Assembly (NCBI RefSeq): GCF_003597395.2
Contig: NC_133770.1
Coordinates: 78,531,285 to 78,595,284 of the forward strand
DNA length: 64,000 nt
Source: Chelonoidis abingdonii
Taxonomy: Eukaryota; Chordata; Testudines; Testudinidae
Reading direction: 5' to 3'
Shown here: piece by piece, positions 13,481 through 25,300 of the stretch
Numbering within the stretch: position 1 is the stretch's first letter
How the letters are laid out: every line of letters starts with the position of its first letter
Notes under the pieces: generated by a model
What the model was told of the DNA's origin: nothing
Seen by the model: the letters and a program-made list of their open reading frames with translations, nothing else
Databases searched by the model: none
Position numbers and translations under genes: made by a program

Positions 13481-14644
13481 GTCTCTATATTACTTTTGGG
13501 CCATGCCCTATTACATCTTTACCAGACCAAAAACTTACTTCCTGCCATGAGACTATTTTGCCACACATTTTTAACAAACTACGAGGATAGCTGCAAATAA
13601 TGGAAATGTTCAGTCTGATATTTTTTTATTACAATGGCTTTTCACAAAGACACAGCAGATGTTTCTCTCCCTACAATCTGTAAACAAAATATATTGTTGA
13701 AACATACATGGCTGAAGCGAATAAATGAATGGGCAGAAGTGAAGCAGAGCAGTCCCCATTTCCTCACCTCTCCCCGCCACCGCACACACACAGTTTTACA
13801 CTGGGTTTGTATATGCTTTTCAGGACATTAATGATACACATATGTTGGAGCCTGAGCACAGAATGCCAAGACTCAGCCTTAATTAGTGAAAAATAAATGT
13901 CTATGTAAGCAATCATTTATTACTGGTGGAAACAAAATCATTGTATTGACATAAGACACTTTGCCAGATTTCCCTTGGTTCATATTGAAAACATATGCCC
14001 GAAGTGTGTTTTCTTTTCTTGGTGGTATTAATTCTAGCAGTGGTAGACAAAACAAAGGAATAAATGGGAGGGAGATATTGCTGTTTATAAATGCCAACTT
14101 ATTTGTTATATGAAATAGCCTTGTATTAGGAGAGGTAGAATTTATTCTTGGTATTACATGTGTCCTAGTCGGTTCTCCTCTGGATTGTCCATTTAAATAT
14201 GGTTAACCAAATACCTTTTGGGATAATAGTGATGTCTTGGTGATCAGTAGTTTTAGTTTTTGAGGATAGGAAAAATAGATTTTAAATAGAAACATTGAGC
14301 TATTGTTTTGAGAAACATCATCAGATCAGAGGTTGGCATTTGCTGTTTTCTTCCAAGAGCACTAAAAAATAAAATGGATGCAAGTGCAAATAAGGTCACC
14401 CATAACCAGGGACTCATTTTATTTCTATTAGAGGGGAACCAGAAAGCATCACACATTATTTGTACCTGATTTCCTGTTCTAAATTACAGTACATGAGATC
14501 ATTTAAAAATTGCTGATATCCTGTGATGAAACTGACTTTGTTGCTATTCCATAATAATTGAACAGTAAGAAATACATGAGCACCCTTTTCATCCAAATAA
14601 AATAACTTCTGACTTTGCAGAGAGGACAAAAAGGTTTATTGAAT

Positions 14645-14755
14645 TCATTCTTCCTTGTACAAGTCCATAGTCTTATAGAGGCCATCTTGTGCGAGGTCTT
14701 GAAGGACGGCTTTGTGTTTACAGTTAAAGAGTTTTCTTAGCTGAGTTTGTTCCCA
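14645..14755 (-). other. Possible antisense terminal exon, unidentified
   Basis: On the minus strand a pyrimidine-rich tract ending GTTTTGCAG is followed at 14755 by 36 open codons (WEQTQLRKLFNCKHK to YKTMDLYKEE) and a TGA at 14647-14645. AATAAA follows on the same strand at 14640-14635. The arrangement of acceptor, open frame, stop and polyadenylation signal looks like a last coding exon. The 3' UTR before the signal would be only a few bases, which is unusual. I do not recognise the peptide and saw no upstream partner exon. It lies just beside the palindromic repeat and solo LTR. It may be chance or a retro-copy fragment. Confidence 0.25.
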
Positions 14756-14770
14756 CTGCAAAACAGAAAA

Positions 14771-15560
14771 GATCTCAGCCAGATCCTCAGCTGGTATAAA
14801 TGAGCTGTAGCAAGGCAACGACTCACCTACGCGGAGCCTCCTGCTGGTCATCCAGGGAATTAGCTCTCCAGCTGCGGATCACCCTCTGCTGGCCGATGTC
14901 CCGCTTGCTGCTGGCCCCCTGTGTCCCTCCCAGACCCCGGTGCCCCTTTACCTTGGGTGCTATCCCCTGGCAGTACCCCCACTCCCAGGGTCTCCCAGGG
15001 AACCCCCAACCCTCTACCCCCACCTCGCCTCAGTGGCTACTGCCAGTCACCATCTAGCCCCCGCTCACTGGGGCAGACTGCAGTCTGTGAACCACTCATC
15101 ATCGGCAAGAGGTGTTTGAACCTGCTGCCTTTGCCTACCCTGGGGCTGCACCTCTGCAAGCCCAGTACCCTTCCCGGCCTTTACCAAGGCCTGCAGCCTG
15201 GGGGTTTTCCAGCCTGGAGCTCCCCAGTTCCTCTGGCCTTTCCCCAGCCCTGCTCCACTCTAGGTACCTTGCTGAGCTCCCAAGCAGCCAGGCCCATCTC
15301 TTGCCACAGCTAGAGAGAGAGACTCTCCTTGTTCCTGGCCCACAGCCTTTTATAGGGCCAGCTGTGGCCTGACTGGGGTGTGGTCCCAGCTGTGGCTGCT
15401 TCCCCAATCAGCCTCATCTTTGGCTTGCAGCCCCAACTCTCTCCCAGGGCTGGTTGTAACCCTTTCAGGGCCAAAGCGGGTGACCCACCCCGCTACATGG
15501 GCATAGCACAATTGAAGTCATGGTGTCAAGCTGCTTTATACCAGATGAGGATCTGACTCC
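14771..15560. repeat. Palindromic MITE-like repeat split by the solo LTR
   Basis: Left remnant 14771-14805 and right remnant 15498-15560 are the two arms of one short palindromic element: CCTCAGCTGGTATAAA in the left arm answers TTTATACCAGATGAGG in the right, with the ATTGAAGTCATGG core between. Related palindromes occur elsewhere in the window (18296-18412, 28790-28892, 33871-33966, 46218-46301, 48258-48368). Confidence 0.6.
14806..15497. mobile_element. Solo LTR of an LTR retrotransposon
   Basis: A 692-bp GC-rich block starting TGTAGC and ending GCTACA, the TG...CA inverted ends of an LTR. It is flanked by the 5-mers TGAGC (14801-14805) and TGGGC (15498-15502), a 5-bp target duplication with one mismatch. 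It splits a palindromic repeat whose halves (GATCCTCAGCTGGTATAAA on the left, TTTATACCAGATGAGGATC on the right) remain on either side. No internal gag/pol sequence is present, so it is a solo LTR left by recombination. Orientation is uncertain: CTTTTATAGGGCC near 15350 could be a promoter-like box on the + strand. Confidence 0.75.
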
Positions 15561-15650
15561 TTGTAGTTGAATGGAATCAAAGGTAGAATGTTGGTTAAGT
15601 AATTTGGTTTTAAGTTAGCTTTTTGTTCAAAATCAAAGTTGTTTTTTATC

Positions 15651-15686
15651 ATTATTATTATTATTATTATTATTTATTATTATTAT
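15651..15686. repeat. ATT microsatellite
   Basis: About twelve ATT units with one TATT interruption, 50 bp before the hAT element at 15737. Confidence 0.95.
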
Positions 15687-15736
15687 CAAAATTAGGTACA
15701 CGTTTTTATGCCAAGCATGTTATCATTCATCAATAG

Positions 15737-16444
15737 CAGTGGTTCCCAAACTTTAACAACCTGTGAACCCCTTTCACTAAAATGTTGTCTCACTAACCCC
15801 CTCCTAAAAATGAATATTTCCAGGGATTTTTTCCTTTACTTGAGTATAAATTATCAAAGCAGTGATCTTGGAAATATAAAATTTGTTTTTATGACATGCT
15901 TATTACATACTTTATTATTAATTATTATTTATCGTTACTGTATTTTTATTACATTATGAAAATGGCAGCGCTCTTCCAAGATCTCACTTTTGTAGCTTGT
16001 GTCACTTTGAATAAATCTGTTATAAGACAAGGCTCCGATGTTTCATCAAGGAGTATCAGATGTAAAACAGCATGAAGATATTTAAGAAGCCAACTCAAAG
16101 AGTTCCTCCTTCACAAGCTTTCAAGTCTTGAGCAGTGCAGGCAAACAACGCACATTACAACAAAGCTTAGCTGCCTATTTAATTTTAAAAAACAGCAAAA
16201 TATAGTCACCTCCCTTTCCATTTCTTATAAGGAGTCTTGATGTTTAAATCTCCTCAGCATGACAGATATGACTGCTTTGATCTGCTTATCTCTTGGAAGT
16301 CCAGGGGCTCCGGGCTGCTGGCCCCGTGCTGCCCAGGGTCCCTAGGGACAGCTCTGTCCGGCATTAGGGAACTTTTTCTCAAGAACCCCCTGTAATATTT
16401 TGCGAACCGCCAGGGGTTCATGAACCCCACTTTGGGAACCATTG
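15737..16444. mobile_element. hAT-type element with perfect 8-bp target duplication
   Basis: A 708-bp AT-rich element with terminal inverted repeats CAGTGGTTCCCAAA and TTTGGGAACCATTG (one mismatch). Both flanks carry the identical octamer ATCAATAG (15729-15736 and 16445-16452). Subterminal sequence is also inverted: TGTGAACCCCTTTC against GGGGTTCATGAACCCC. No transposase frame remains. An 8-bp duplication plus CAGTGG ends define a hAT element. Confidence 0.9.
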
Positions 16445-16452
16445 ATCAATAG

Positions 16453-17913
16453 TGAACTGAGGCTTCAGTCTAATAAGTAATAAAAGCAGCGTCCAGTTCA
16501 GATCTACATTACATGTCCTTTTAGCGTAATATTTATCTAGGCTGAGAGTCAATAAAATAAGAAACCAAATCCCCATTGTGTGGTTCTTTGTTGTAAATCA
16601 GTCTGTTCCTCATGAAAGGTTAGAAATTGGCTCTCACATTCTTTGCATACTGTTGTTAATATCTAGAGATTCTAATGTTCTGTTTAAACCCAAAGCAACC
16701 AATAAAACACTGCCCTTCATAATTTTTTGGGCATCGGCCTTAAAACTGAAATACTGAAGGAAAAAAAGGATATGTTCCTTCCAACAGTTTTCTACACAAC
16801 TGATGTCCCCTTCACAGCTCCTTGTGCAAATCAAAATCTAAGAGTCTGGGTGTTTCCACTGATTTCACGGGGTTTTGGATGGGCCAGCTATCACTTGCTT
16901 CTCATGATCCTCATGGCTTACTACTTTGTTACACATAGCAGAAATATGTGTGGCCTGCTGGCCCACATAGTTGCATGGGAATGGAAGATGCAAAACAATA
17001 AATGATACTGTTTTTAAAAAAGCTTTTATAGGTATTTGTAACTTTGGTGTTTATTTCATTGCCATTAAGATAACCAACTTTTGCTCAAATTTATAGAGAT
17101 TAATTCATGCATAAAATAACAATTCTTTTATAGGAAGCTAAAAGACATTAAAGTGATAAAAATAAATGAGTAATAAAAACCCAGGAAACAGAATTCCCAA
17201 TAATAATCTGAAAGAAAACACATATCTTGTCAGTTCATGCAAAATCTATGCCATTAATGCAAAACACTTATTCTACCAATTGTTTGCACCTCTACCAAAA
17301 AAAGATGCAACTGCTTTTCTTTTCTCAAGCATTCTGCTTAGTCACTGTGGCATGACATAAGGATGGTGGGGCTGTATGGGGCTTGGGTTTCACCAAAAGT
17401 CCTTAAAAATGGAAAGCTACGGTGTTATTTCTTAAATATTGTACAGGCAACATTCAGTTTTTTAATGATATTGATCAGGCTCTGGTGGGCATTACTGAAT
17501 AAGGCTGATAAAGGTAACAGAATCAAGTGAGACAACCCAGAAAAAATAGAATATTTAAATAACATATGATGTTGCATATGCAGGAAATGTTTACAGTGAG
17601 TCAGTATGTGATACTCTCCTCTGAATCTGAACTGATCTAATGTTCTGGTACGGTGCACTCTTGTCCTTTTTCAGTGAGGCAAATGTCCAAAACCCTTACC
17701 CCTTTTGGCCATTTAGGATCCCATCATGTGGGATTCCAGTGACCTGGCTAGATTCCAGTTTCTGTAAATACATTCTGCAAATTTTAGTGGGATATGGGTT
17801 CTGTCCTGTAATATTATCAAATCGAGGTGGTTGGAGTGATCTCCACACACTGTATGATACTGTATGATTTATTCATCTAAGTACTTCTTGAGGAATTTTA
17901 AAAACACAGCTAT
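16453..17913. other. RBMS3 intron, nothing recognised
   Basis: AT-rich, no repeat ends or coding signals seen. Confidence 0.5.
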
Positions 17914-18212
17914 GGGCATGTCTACGCTTTGAGCTAGGTCTGTGATTCCCAGCTTGAGGAGACATACTTATGGTAGTTAGCATGCTAAAAGTAGATTGTA
18001 AACGCGGCAGGCCAAGCAGTGGGATGGGCTAGTTGCCCTGAGTACATATCTGTCTGAGACCCTAGGCACATACTAGGGGTGGCTAGTATATCCTGCCGCT
18101 CATGCTGCTATGGGTACACTCTAATTTTAGCATGTTAGGTTGATGAGAGCTGCTGCAAGTATGTCTCCTCAAGCTGGGAATCAGATACCCAGCTCAAAGC
18201 GTAGACATATTG
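17914..18212. mobile_element. MITE with 51-bp inverted repeats
   Basis: Arms 17919-17969 and 18157-18207 are inverted copies with 3 mismatches in 51 positions. The left starts TGTCTACGCTTTGAGCT and the right ends AGCTCAAAGCGTAGACA. The loop holds GCATGCTAAAAGTAGA against TAATTTTAGCATG, extending the foldback. Target duplication was not resolved. It resembles the element at 60264-61012 in its outer GGGCATGTCTAC ends. Confidence 0.75.
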
Positions 18213-18295
18213 TAGACACATCGTAAGCGATCACTCCTGTAACCCTCCCCTTCTACCAGTAACGTCAGAAGTCATTGGTTCCATGCAATGGCACA

Positions 18296-18412
18296 CACTC
18301 TCACTTACAGTTACACCAGTTTTGCACTGATTCAACTCAATTGACTTCAGTGGAGTTACTCCTGATGTACACTAGTGTATACATTAGTGAGAGGAGAATC
18401 AGTTTTTAGAAG
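18296..18412. repeat. Palindromic repeat (ACACCAG type)
   Basis: Arms with TCACTTACAGTTACACCAG and CTAGTGTATACATTAGTGAG around a TTGACTTCAGTGGAGTTAC core. Old and diverged. Confidence 0.5.
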
Positions 18413-18899
18413 GACTTTTACATTTGTAAAATTAACATACATTTGACCAGCACTTTCAGAATGTGAGTATGCCCTTCCCCTTCCAAAGAAACATTTAACA
18501 TAAGATCAGACGGGTTTAAAGTTTCTCACGTGTTACTATTAGTGCAAAGTGATATTTAACACAAAAGCAATGAAAGTGGCAAGAGAAGGAATTGCTACAC
18601 TTTGTAATCTCTCCCATCCAAGGCCTCTGAGGCTGGTGCCAAAATCAACATAAGTGCTTAACAGGAAAGAAGTTTTTAGTTCGTTAGATTTCCATTCAAA
18701 ATAGCCATATCCAAATCCCACTGAAGTCACAGGAGTCTTTAATGGGCTTTGATTCACACCCATAATTTAATATAAAAGAAAAATCCGAGTACTCCTTATT
18801 GTTGAGACACAGAAGTGCCTGCACTGGAATGCAATTCCTTCACATAAATCTGTTTAATCCTGTTCAGAATCAGTTTCTGTTACGCATCTGATGGGAGAA

Positions 18900-19300
18900 A
18901 CAGTAGAACTGGTAAAAAAAAATAAAAAAAAATTGAAGCAATCGTTTTCCTTGGAAAAATAAAGTTTTTGTCAAAACCAAACATTTTGCAGGAACTGTTT
19001 TGACTTTCTTGTTTGTTTTGATCGTTATATCAAAACATTTTAAATATTACATTTAATATTAGATATATTATGTTTAATATTTATATCATAATGTTTTGAC
19101 ATAATAAAAATAAAACATTTTGACAGTATTGAAATGAAACATTTGATTGTTCCAAATCATTTTTTAATATTTGTTTGGAGAGCAGTTTCCAAAATTTCAA
19201 CTTTTTCCTTTGATTGTGAATGAAAACAAATTTAGAAATGTCAGAATTTTTTGCAGAATGGAAATTCCAGTTTCTAGCTAGTTCTAACAAACACTTCTTT
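18900..19300. repeat. AT-rich degenerate repeat (CAAAACATTTTG units)
   Basis: Repeated, partly self-complementary units such as ACATTTTG, GTTTTGAC and TGAAATGAAACATTTTG fill 400 bp. Similar AT-rich arrays appear at 1985-2110, 12970-13150 and 20845-21350. No coding content. Confidence 0.4.
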
Positions 19301-19360
19301 GGGTTTCCACAAGGAATGATAAAGCACAGTTTTGATTGAGGCCTGATCCAACCTCCATTG

Positions 19361-19870
19361 TAGGGTGACCAACTTTCTAATCTGTGAAAATCAGACGCTG
19401 AACACCAGAACTTCCCCCGCCCCCTGCTCCACCTCTTTCCCTCGAGGCCCTGCCCCCACCCGCTCTTCTTCCTCCCACACCATCACTCTCTGCACTCTCC
19501 ACCTCTGTCCCCCTGCCAGCTGAGCAGGGCTCTGGGGTGGAGGGGTGACTGGGTTAGGATGTTCAAGGGAGAGCACACTCTGGTGGTGGCAGTGACTTGG
19601 GCAGGGTGTTGAAGGGAGGGAAAACCACACTCTGGGGGTGGGGGGTGAGTGGGGCAGGACAGGGGAGGGGAGAGCCATGCTTGGTGTAGGACGAGGGAGT
19701 CGCTAGTACTTCTCTCTGCCAGAGGAACTGTTCCTGAGTGCTCCTCCAGCTCCAGTAGCAGCTGCTGCTCTTCCTGCCTTCCCCCCACCTCCCTCCTCCC
19801 GGTGACAGAGGTCAGTTTCTGTGGCTAACCGGACACTGCCAGGTTAAAAATCAGACATCTGGCAACTCTC
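19361..19870. mobile_element. hAT-like MITE (TAGGG ends), nested in a palindromic repeat
   Basis: A 510-bp element with ends TAGGGTGACCAAC and GGCAACTCTC, a decayed inverted pair. Flanking octamers CTCCATTG (19353-19360) and CTCCTTTG (19871-19878) match at 7 of 8. The C-rich, purine-poor interior, including CCCGCCCCCTGCTCC, is like the other members at 8440-8545, 29660-29841 and 41394-42156. The host palindrome GCCTGATCCAA ... GGAGTCTCTCCATTGACTGC continues on both sides. Confidence 0.7.
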
Positions 19871-20844
19871 CTCCTTTGGAGTCGATGGAGTCTCTCCATT
19901 GACTGCAATAAGAGCTGGCTCAAGCTGCTTAGCTGGCATGCTGGTTGCCCCAAAGTACACACACAATTAACTCTTTTATCTTTTCTAAATAATTCGTGTT
20001 TCTAAAATTGAAACATCAGCTTGCTGCTTGACATGATATTTCTCCTCTGAGATTTACTTTTCTTTTCTAATGTATTCGTGCACTTTGGAAGAAATTGCTA
20101 CAAAAAAAAGATGAAAGGATGGTTTCCTATTGCTTAAGACAGAGAGGTGAACTGGAGATAATTACTTAAGCTATAATATACTTTGCCAAAAGTTATTCAC
20201 TCTTTTTTGTTTCTAGCCAAACAGCTGTTCTCTTTTTAATTGTCACTTTGGGGTACTTTTCTGTTGTATAAAGCTATTTACCCACATTATACAATCATAT
20301 AGTAAAGGGGCCTTCTGTAGAAACCAAAAGCAACGTTAACCCATTGTTTTGTTTCAGAATTAGAACTGTATAAATCCACAGATAGTTTAAAAGACAGCAG
20401 AACATTATTTACAGTTGCCTGTACATATGGCAGCCCTGTGTATCTCCGCTGCAGGAGATGACAAAGAAGCATTTGAGCATGAATTAGTGACTGCTTGTTG
20501 TACTGTCATCTGTATAACATAAGGACTTCTGCTGCCAGTCATCACCGTGGTATCTTGCCTGGTAACTTTTGTAATTTTGAATATAGATTTTATAAATCAT
20601 TTCTACAAATGCACTATAGTTACATTAAATTATTTTATTATTTAACAGTTATCCTTTTAACTTAGCGTGAACCAACTCAACATCAAGTCTTAGTAGCTGA
20701 TGTCATTGTGATTGGACTATTGAATAATTTAGATAAAGTAGTATCAGTAACAAAGAAAGCAGGAAAGCAGTTACATTCTTCTACATTTGCATTGAGCAGC
20801 AGCAAACTAGTCATAGTGCAATATCATGAGAAGTACAATTGATT

Positions 20845-21350
20845 TTAAAAGTACATATATTTTGAGGAAAAAATTAAAATTTCTGCTTTTCAAAATTTTG
20901 CATGTTTTCAATGAAAATGTTATATTTCAATGGCAGGAGAAGAAACTTCTTTTTTTTCTTTTTATCCACTGGAAAAAAGTTTGTTTAAAAAAAAAAAAGA
21001 AGAAGAAGAAGAAAGAAATGAGTAAATGTGTAGGGGAAATAAACTTGTTTTTTTCTCTCTCTCTCTCTCTCTCTCTCTTCTTTTGCTTTCTGCTCCAGCC
21101 CCTTTTCCAGTGTGTGCTTGTGGGGGAGGAGGGGAAGAGATAAAAAAGTTAGTTGCCCCACATACACACACCCCCACTGAATTGAAATGAAAGTTTCTGA
21201 ATAATTTTGAAACCATTTTGAAATTTTTCATTTGGAATATTTTTTCATCAAAAAAACTAAAATTTCTATCAAGGCTTTTTTTTCATGTTGGTCATACAAA
21301 TATTTTCTGTTGAAAAACAGTTTTGACAGAAAAACTTTGACAAGCTTTAA
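20845..21350. repeat. AT-rich degenerate repeat with internal microsatellites
   Basis: TTGAAATGAAAGTTTCTG, CATCAAAAAAACTAAAATTTC and GAAAAACAGTTTTGACAG belong to the same AT-rich family as 18900-19300. It contains an A-run plus AGA repeats (20987-21017) and a CT repeat (21054-21079). Open frames here come from these simple repeats. Confidence 0.45.
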
Positions 21351-22028
21351 TGAACATATTATATGAGCAGTGCTTCAGAAGCAATTAACTTTAAAATTGT
21401 TGAGCTTTTTTCTGTAGAAGAAGTGAAAAGGCAGAGGCTTCAAAAAACTAAGCTTAATTATCAGAATGTATTATGATGAACAGATCCTCAGCTGGAGTGA
21501 GTTGTTCTGTTTTGCATCAGATGCAGATCAGGTCCTTATTATACAAAAATCTAGGACAGAATGTTTTTACCAAATTAACTTGTAGGACTTGAGCTAGTTT
21601 CTGTTTCCAATACTTTTGATCCTCATTTTACTTAAAAAAATAAAACAATTAAACAGTTTTATATCCTGCTGGTCCATAGTGTGAACTAATGCTTTTGGTT
21701 ATTCTCTTAAAAAAAACAAACAAAAAAAACATTTAATTCAGCAAAAGTTTGGTGGCCTAGAAATCAGCTACTGCTTATGCACAGTAATCACTTTTTCTTA
21801 ATTATTACGCTCTTTTCTTCTTGTGCATTGTTATAATTATATTTTAAATGCTCCTTTTCACAAGATAAATTATAATGTCTCTGATCATGTTTTAATCTGT
21901 GGATTGCAGAACTGTTTTGTATCCACAGAGGGTTTTTTGTTGTTGTTGTTAATTTTCTGTTTTAATCAATGTTAAAATAAATTAAAACTAAGTTAAAACT
22001 TAAAGTCTAAGATAAAAGAAAATGTAAG

Positions 22029-22170
22029 GGCCTCATTAAAGGTCCCAGTTCAGCAATGTACATAAGCATATGGTTAATTGTAACTGCATAGATAGCCCTG
22101 TTAAAGTTAAGGATGTAAGTTCTTTGCTTCATGGAAATCAAAGTGCTCAGTATCTTGCAGGATCAAACCA
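22029..22170. repeat. Short palindromic MITE-like repeat
   Basis: AGTTCAGCAATGTACATAAG and GGTTAATTGTAACTGC on the left, GTTAAAGTTAAGGATGTAAG and AGTATCTTGCAGGATC on the right, are the arms of an old palindrome. The Cry-type SINE begins 15 bp beyond it. Confidence 0.5.
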
Positions 22171-22184
22171 TAGCAAGACATGGT

Positions 22185-22371
22185 TGGGGGAACAGATAGC
22201 TCAGTGGTTTGAGCATTGGCCTGCTGAACCCAAGGTTGTGAGCTCAATCCTTGAGGGGGCCATTTAGTGGGTTTGGGGCAAAAATCTGTCTGGGGATTGG
22301 TCCTGCTTTGAGCAGGGGGTTGGACTAGATAACCTTCTGGGGTCTCTTCCAACTCTTATATTCCATGATTT
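22185..22371 (+). mobile_element. Turtle-type Cry SINE (tRNA-headed, CR1-like tail)
   Basis: The head is tRNA-derived: a Pol III A box TAGCTCAGTGG at 22197-22207 and a B-box-like GAGCTCAATCC at 22240-22250. The body has GAGCATTGGCCTGCTGAACC, and the tail GTTGGACTAGATAACCTTCT ends TATTCCATGATTT, which resembles a CR1 3' end and would allow mobilisation by CR1. This order is that of the tortoise Pol III (Cry) SINE family of cryptodiran turtles. It is inserted beside a palindromic repeat (22029-22170). Confidence 0.85.
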
Positions 22372-25300
22372 AGGATGAACATTTCTGCTATTAGGATTCA
22401 GACAGAATCCTGTTGGGTCCACTCGTGTGAAGCCAGCTACATGATCAGGACCTTAATTTGAGTTGTTCTGCCACAATGTCACAGCACAGATGTATCCTAC
22501 CTATGCCAGTCTCACAGCCTTGAAATGTTACTTACACAAATGGGACCAGTTACATACTGGCTGGAAACTACTCTTGATTTATTGTCAGATGATGTGAGAT
22601 TAATAAAATGTTCCAGCTGGACATTTGATGATCTCTTTGTACAAAGAAACAGTTGACAATCTCCCAAACTTTGGGAGCGGGAGGGAGTTAGAAATTAAAC
22701 TACCAAAACTTTGAATTTCCAATGTAATTTCAAACCTATCTCTTTTACTGCTGCTTTTCAATATGGAATAAGATTGTCCAAGGATGAAAAATAAATTAGC
22801 TCTACTTTTTTGTGAAATAGTCTTCAAAAGAAATCATTGATTGTGCAGTATGGGGAGTTTCTTGGTTTATCAATGGCTTGTTTCTTGTTATGATACAACA
22901 GCAGAACTGGGGGCAGGGAGGGTTGAAATAGTCCATGGTGGTCCACAGAGCACTTGCTAGTAACGTGTGCAGCGCTGTCTTCCTTATTTCTAGCTGAGGG
23001 AAACTGAACTGATGAGAGTAGATTAAATGAAGAACAAAAGTACCCACTTCTCAAACATGAACTGAAAACAGTTTAAAATACACAGATACATTCCTAGTTT
23101 TACTTTTCTGTCAAAGAACTTGCTCTCATTGCCATATAGATGCCACATGATTATGAATGGGAAGAAAAAACAATCTTTTCTCACATCTCCTCAAAAAAAA
23201 AAAGTTTCAGAGCTCCTGAAATGGCAAGATGGGATTCACTAGATGGAAATGAGAAGCTTTCACCCTTCTCATTCATTTGCAAAATACATGTTCATGAATA
23301 GATGTAGATTTTTGCATATACCAAGGCATTACCAGCCTCGTTTGCAGCCTAGTGATGCTCTTTATAAGAATTCATCTAAGCTCGGGTGAATGCATAATAA
23401 GAATCCTCTGTATTAATAACCAGTTAGAACTTTTAGATCAGCTTAATTGACTTTGTCCCCCTGATGTGAAATGTTTCCAATGGACTACAAGATTTAGTGG
23501 GGATTATCACAGCTACTTCCCAGCTAGCGATTCTGTCCTGTTTTGTGTATTATCCTTTAATGTGGGGAGACATAACTAACTAGCCCTGTGGTTTGTTAAT
23601 GTTGTCTGTCTGTACAATCAGTCTCTCTAAAGCCACTAAGTGTGAAACATTGCTATCTTGCCAGAACTTTAACAGTAATGCACAGAGCCCCTTTCAGTAA
23701 TGGACTGGGGTGGGATGAATGAACTGGTCTGAAGAAAATGAAAATACAACCTCTGTTCTCCCCTCCTCGGAACTCCTTTGGTGAAATCCTTGCTCCTGGA
23801 CTATGAAGCCAATGAGAATTTTGCCATCTACTTAAATGGGGTCAGGATTTTACCACTGAACAACAGCAACCACAACCTTTTCTCCAACCATCTTCTAATA
23901 TCCCTGATGTTGATGCTGGTTCTGCTTCTTTCCCAGGATTGAAAGCCTGAATCACGGCCACTGAAGTTAATGGAAAGATTCCCATTGACTTGATTTTGGA
24001 TCAGGCCCCTTGTAAGCATTTCCCAAGTTTAGAACTTATCCCTTGGAAAGGGTGATGGGCCCTGTTACAGCTACTGCCATGTAAGAAGCCAGCAAAGATG
24101 CATCCCCTGTCCCGAGGAGCTTATATTGTTTTAATAGACTAACTTGGTCTATTGAGCACCAGACCCCTGACTTTTCTAAAAGGTGAGCATCTTTAAAAAA
24201 TCATTCCAGATGCACTGCGAAATGCCACATCTCCCGTAGGCTTTGAAGAGATCAAAAATACTCTTAAACACAAACAAACAAGAAAAAGGAAAGCAAGCAG
24301 GCCATACAATAAGTTGCTCTGTTTATCCGTTCCAAATAAGAACACTTATAAAATATTCACACTATGTTTTATTTTATGTCAAAGTTTAGAAAGATTGGCA
24401 GGAGCACAGAAAGGGATGCTAAAATATATTTTCAAGCCACCTTATTCAGACCCAACAATAAGGAAAAGGTAAAAGTACAGTCAGGGAATTCAGAAATGTC
24501 CAGCAGGAGCAAACAAAAACAACAGCAGAAATATTTTTAAAGGATTCCCACACTCCAGCCACATGAGGTATTTGAAATACAAATCATTTCTAACATCTAG
24601 TACAATTCCTTCTACCTTTGATACTTTTCATGTGTTGTTGGTATGCTTTGAATGGTTTCTAAACAGTTACTTTTTTTTACCTGATAACCACAGTACCTGA
24701 ATGAGATTTTTTTCCCCCTTTTCTAAGATAAATTTTGTTATCTTTAAAGCACCAGTGAGGTCTTATGGAACCCTTTGAAAAGCATTTTACTTCGAAATAG
24801 CTCTGCTGATATGGTATAATAGCAGATATTTTCTTTCCTGTGTTTCCTATTTTTATGCATTTATGTCTTAAGAAAACTTGCATTAAAATAGAAAATTTTT
24901 GACTATGGCTCTGCTCCTGAAAAGACTGGAGACCCTACCTCTCAAAGCATGCAATAGGGCTGAATGCAGCAGGGAGATGGGCGTCTCTCAGTGGCTCAGT
25001 ACTGTGGCAGCAGCATTATGCTTATGAGGCTGACAGAAACATTGATGAGTATCCTGGTCTTTTCTGACAGCATAGCTGTTGTGCTTCCCGATGCATTGCT
25101 GCTGCTGTGGGAGAAAGGCACTCCCTTTCCTTCAGCATCACTTACTTGCAGCAAGATTGTCCAGTTTCTATCTTGTGAGACTGCTGTTATTCTCCAGGGT
25201 CTATCCAAGAGATCCAAATAAATGGGATTCTCCCACTCAAGAACTACCAGTCCAACACCTGCCCTTTCCATAAAGCCTAGTCTTCCACTGTGTGGCTTTC

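Noticed and set aside
20962..21231. Frames rich in K/E/R or S/F/L
   Set aside because: Encoded by the AGA and CT microsatellites.
22185..22260. Functional tRNA gene
   Set aside because: The tRNA-like head has A and B boxes but no acceptor-stem pairing and continues into the Cry-type SINE.
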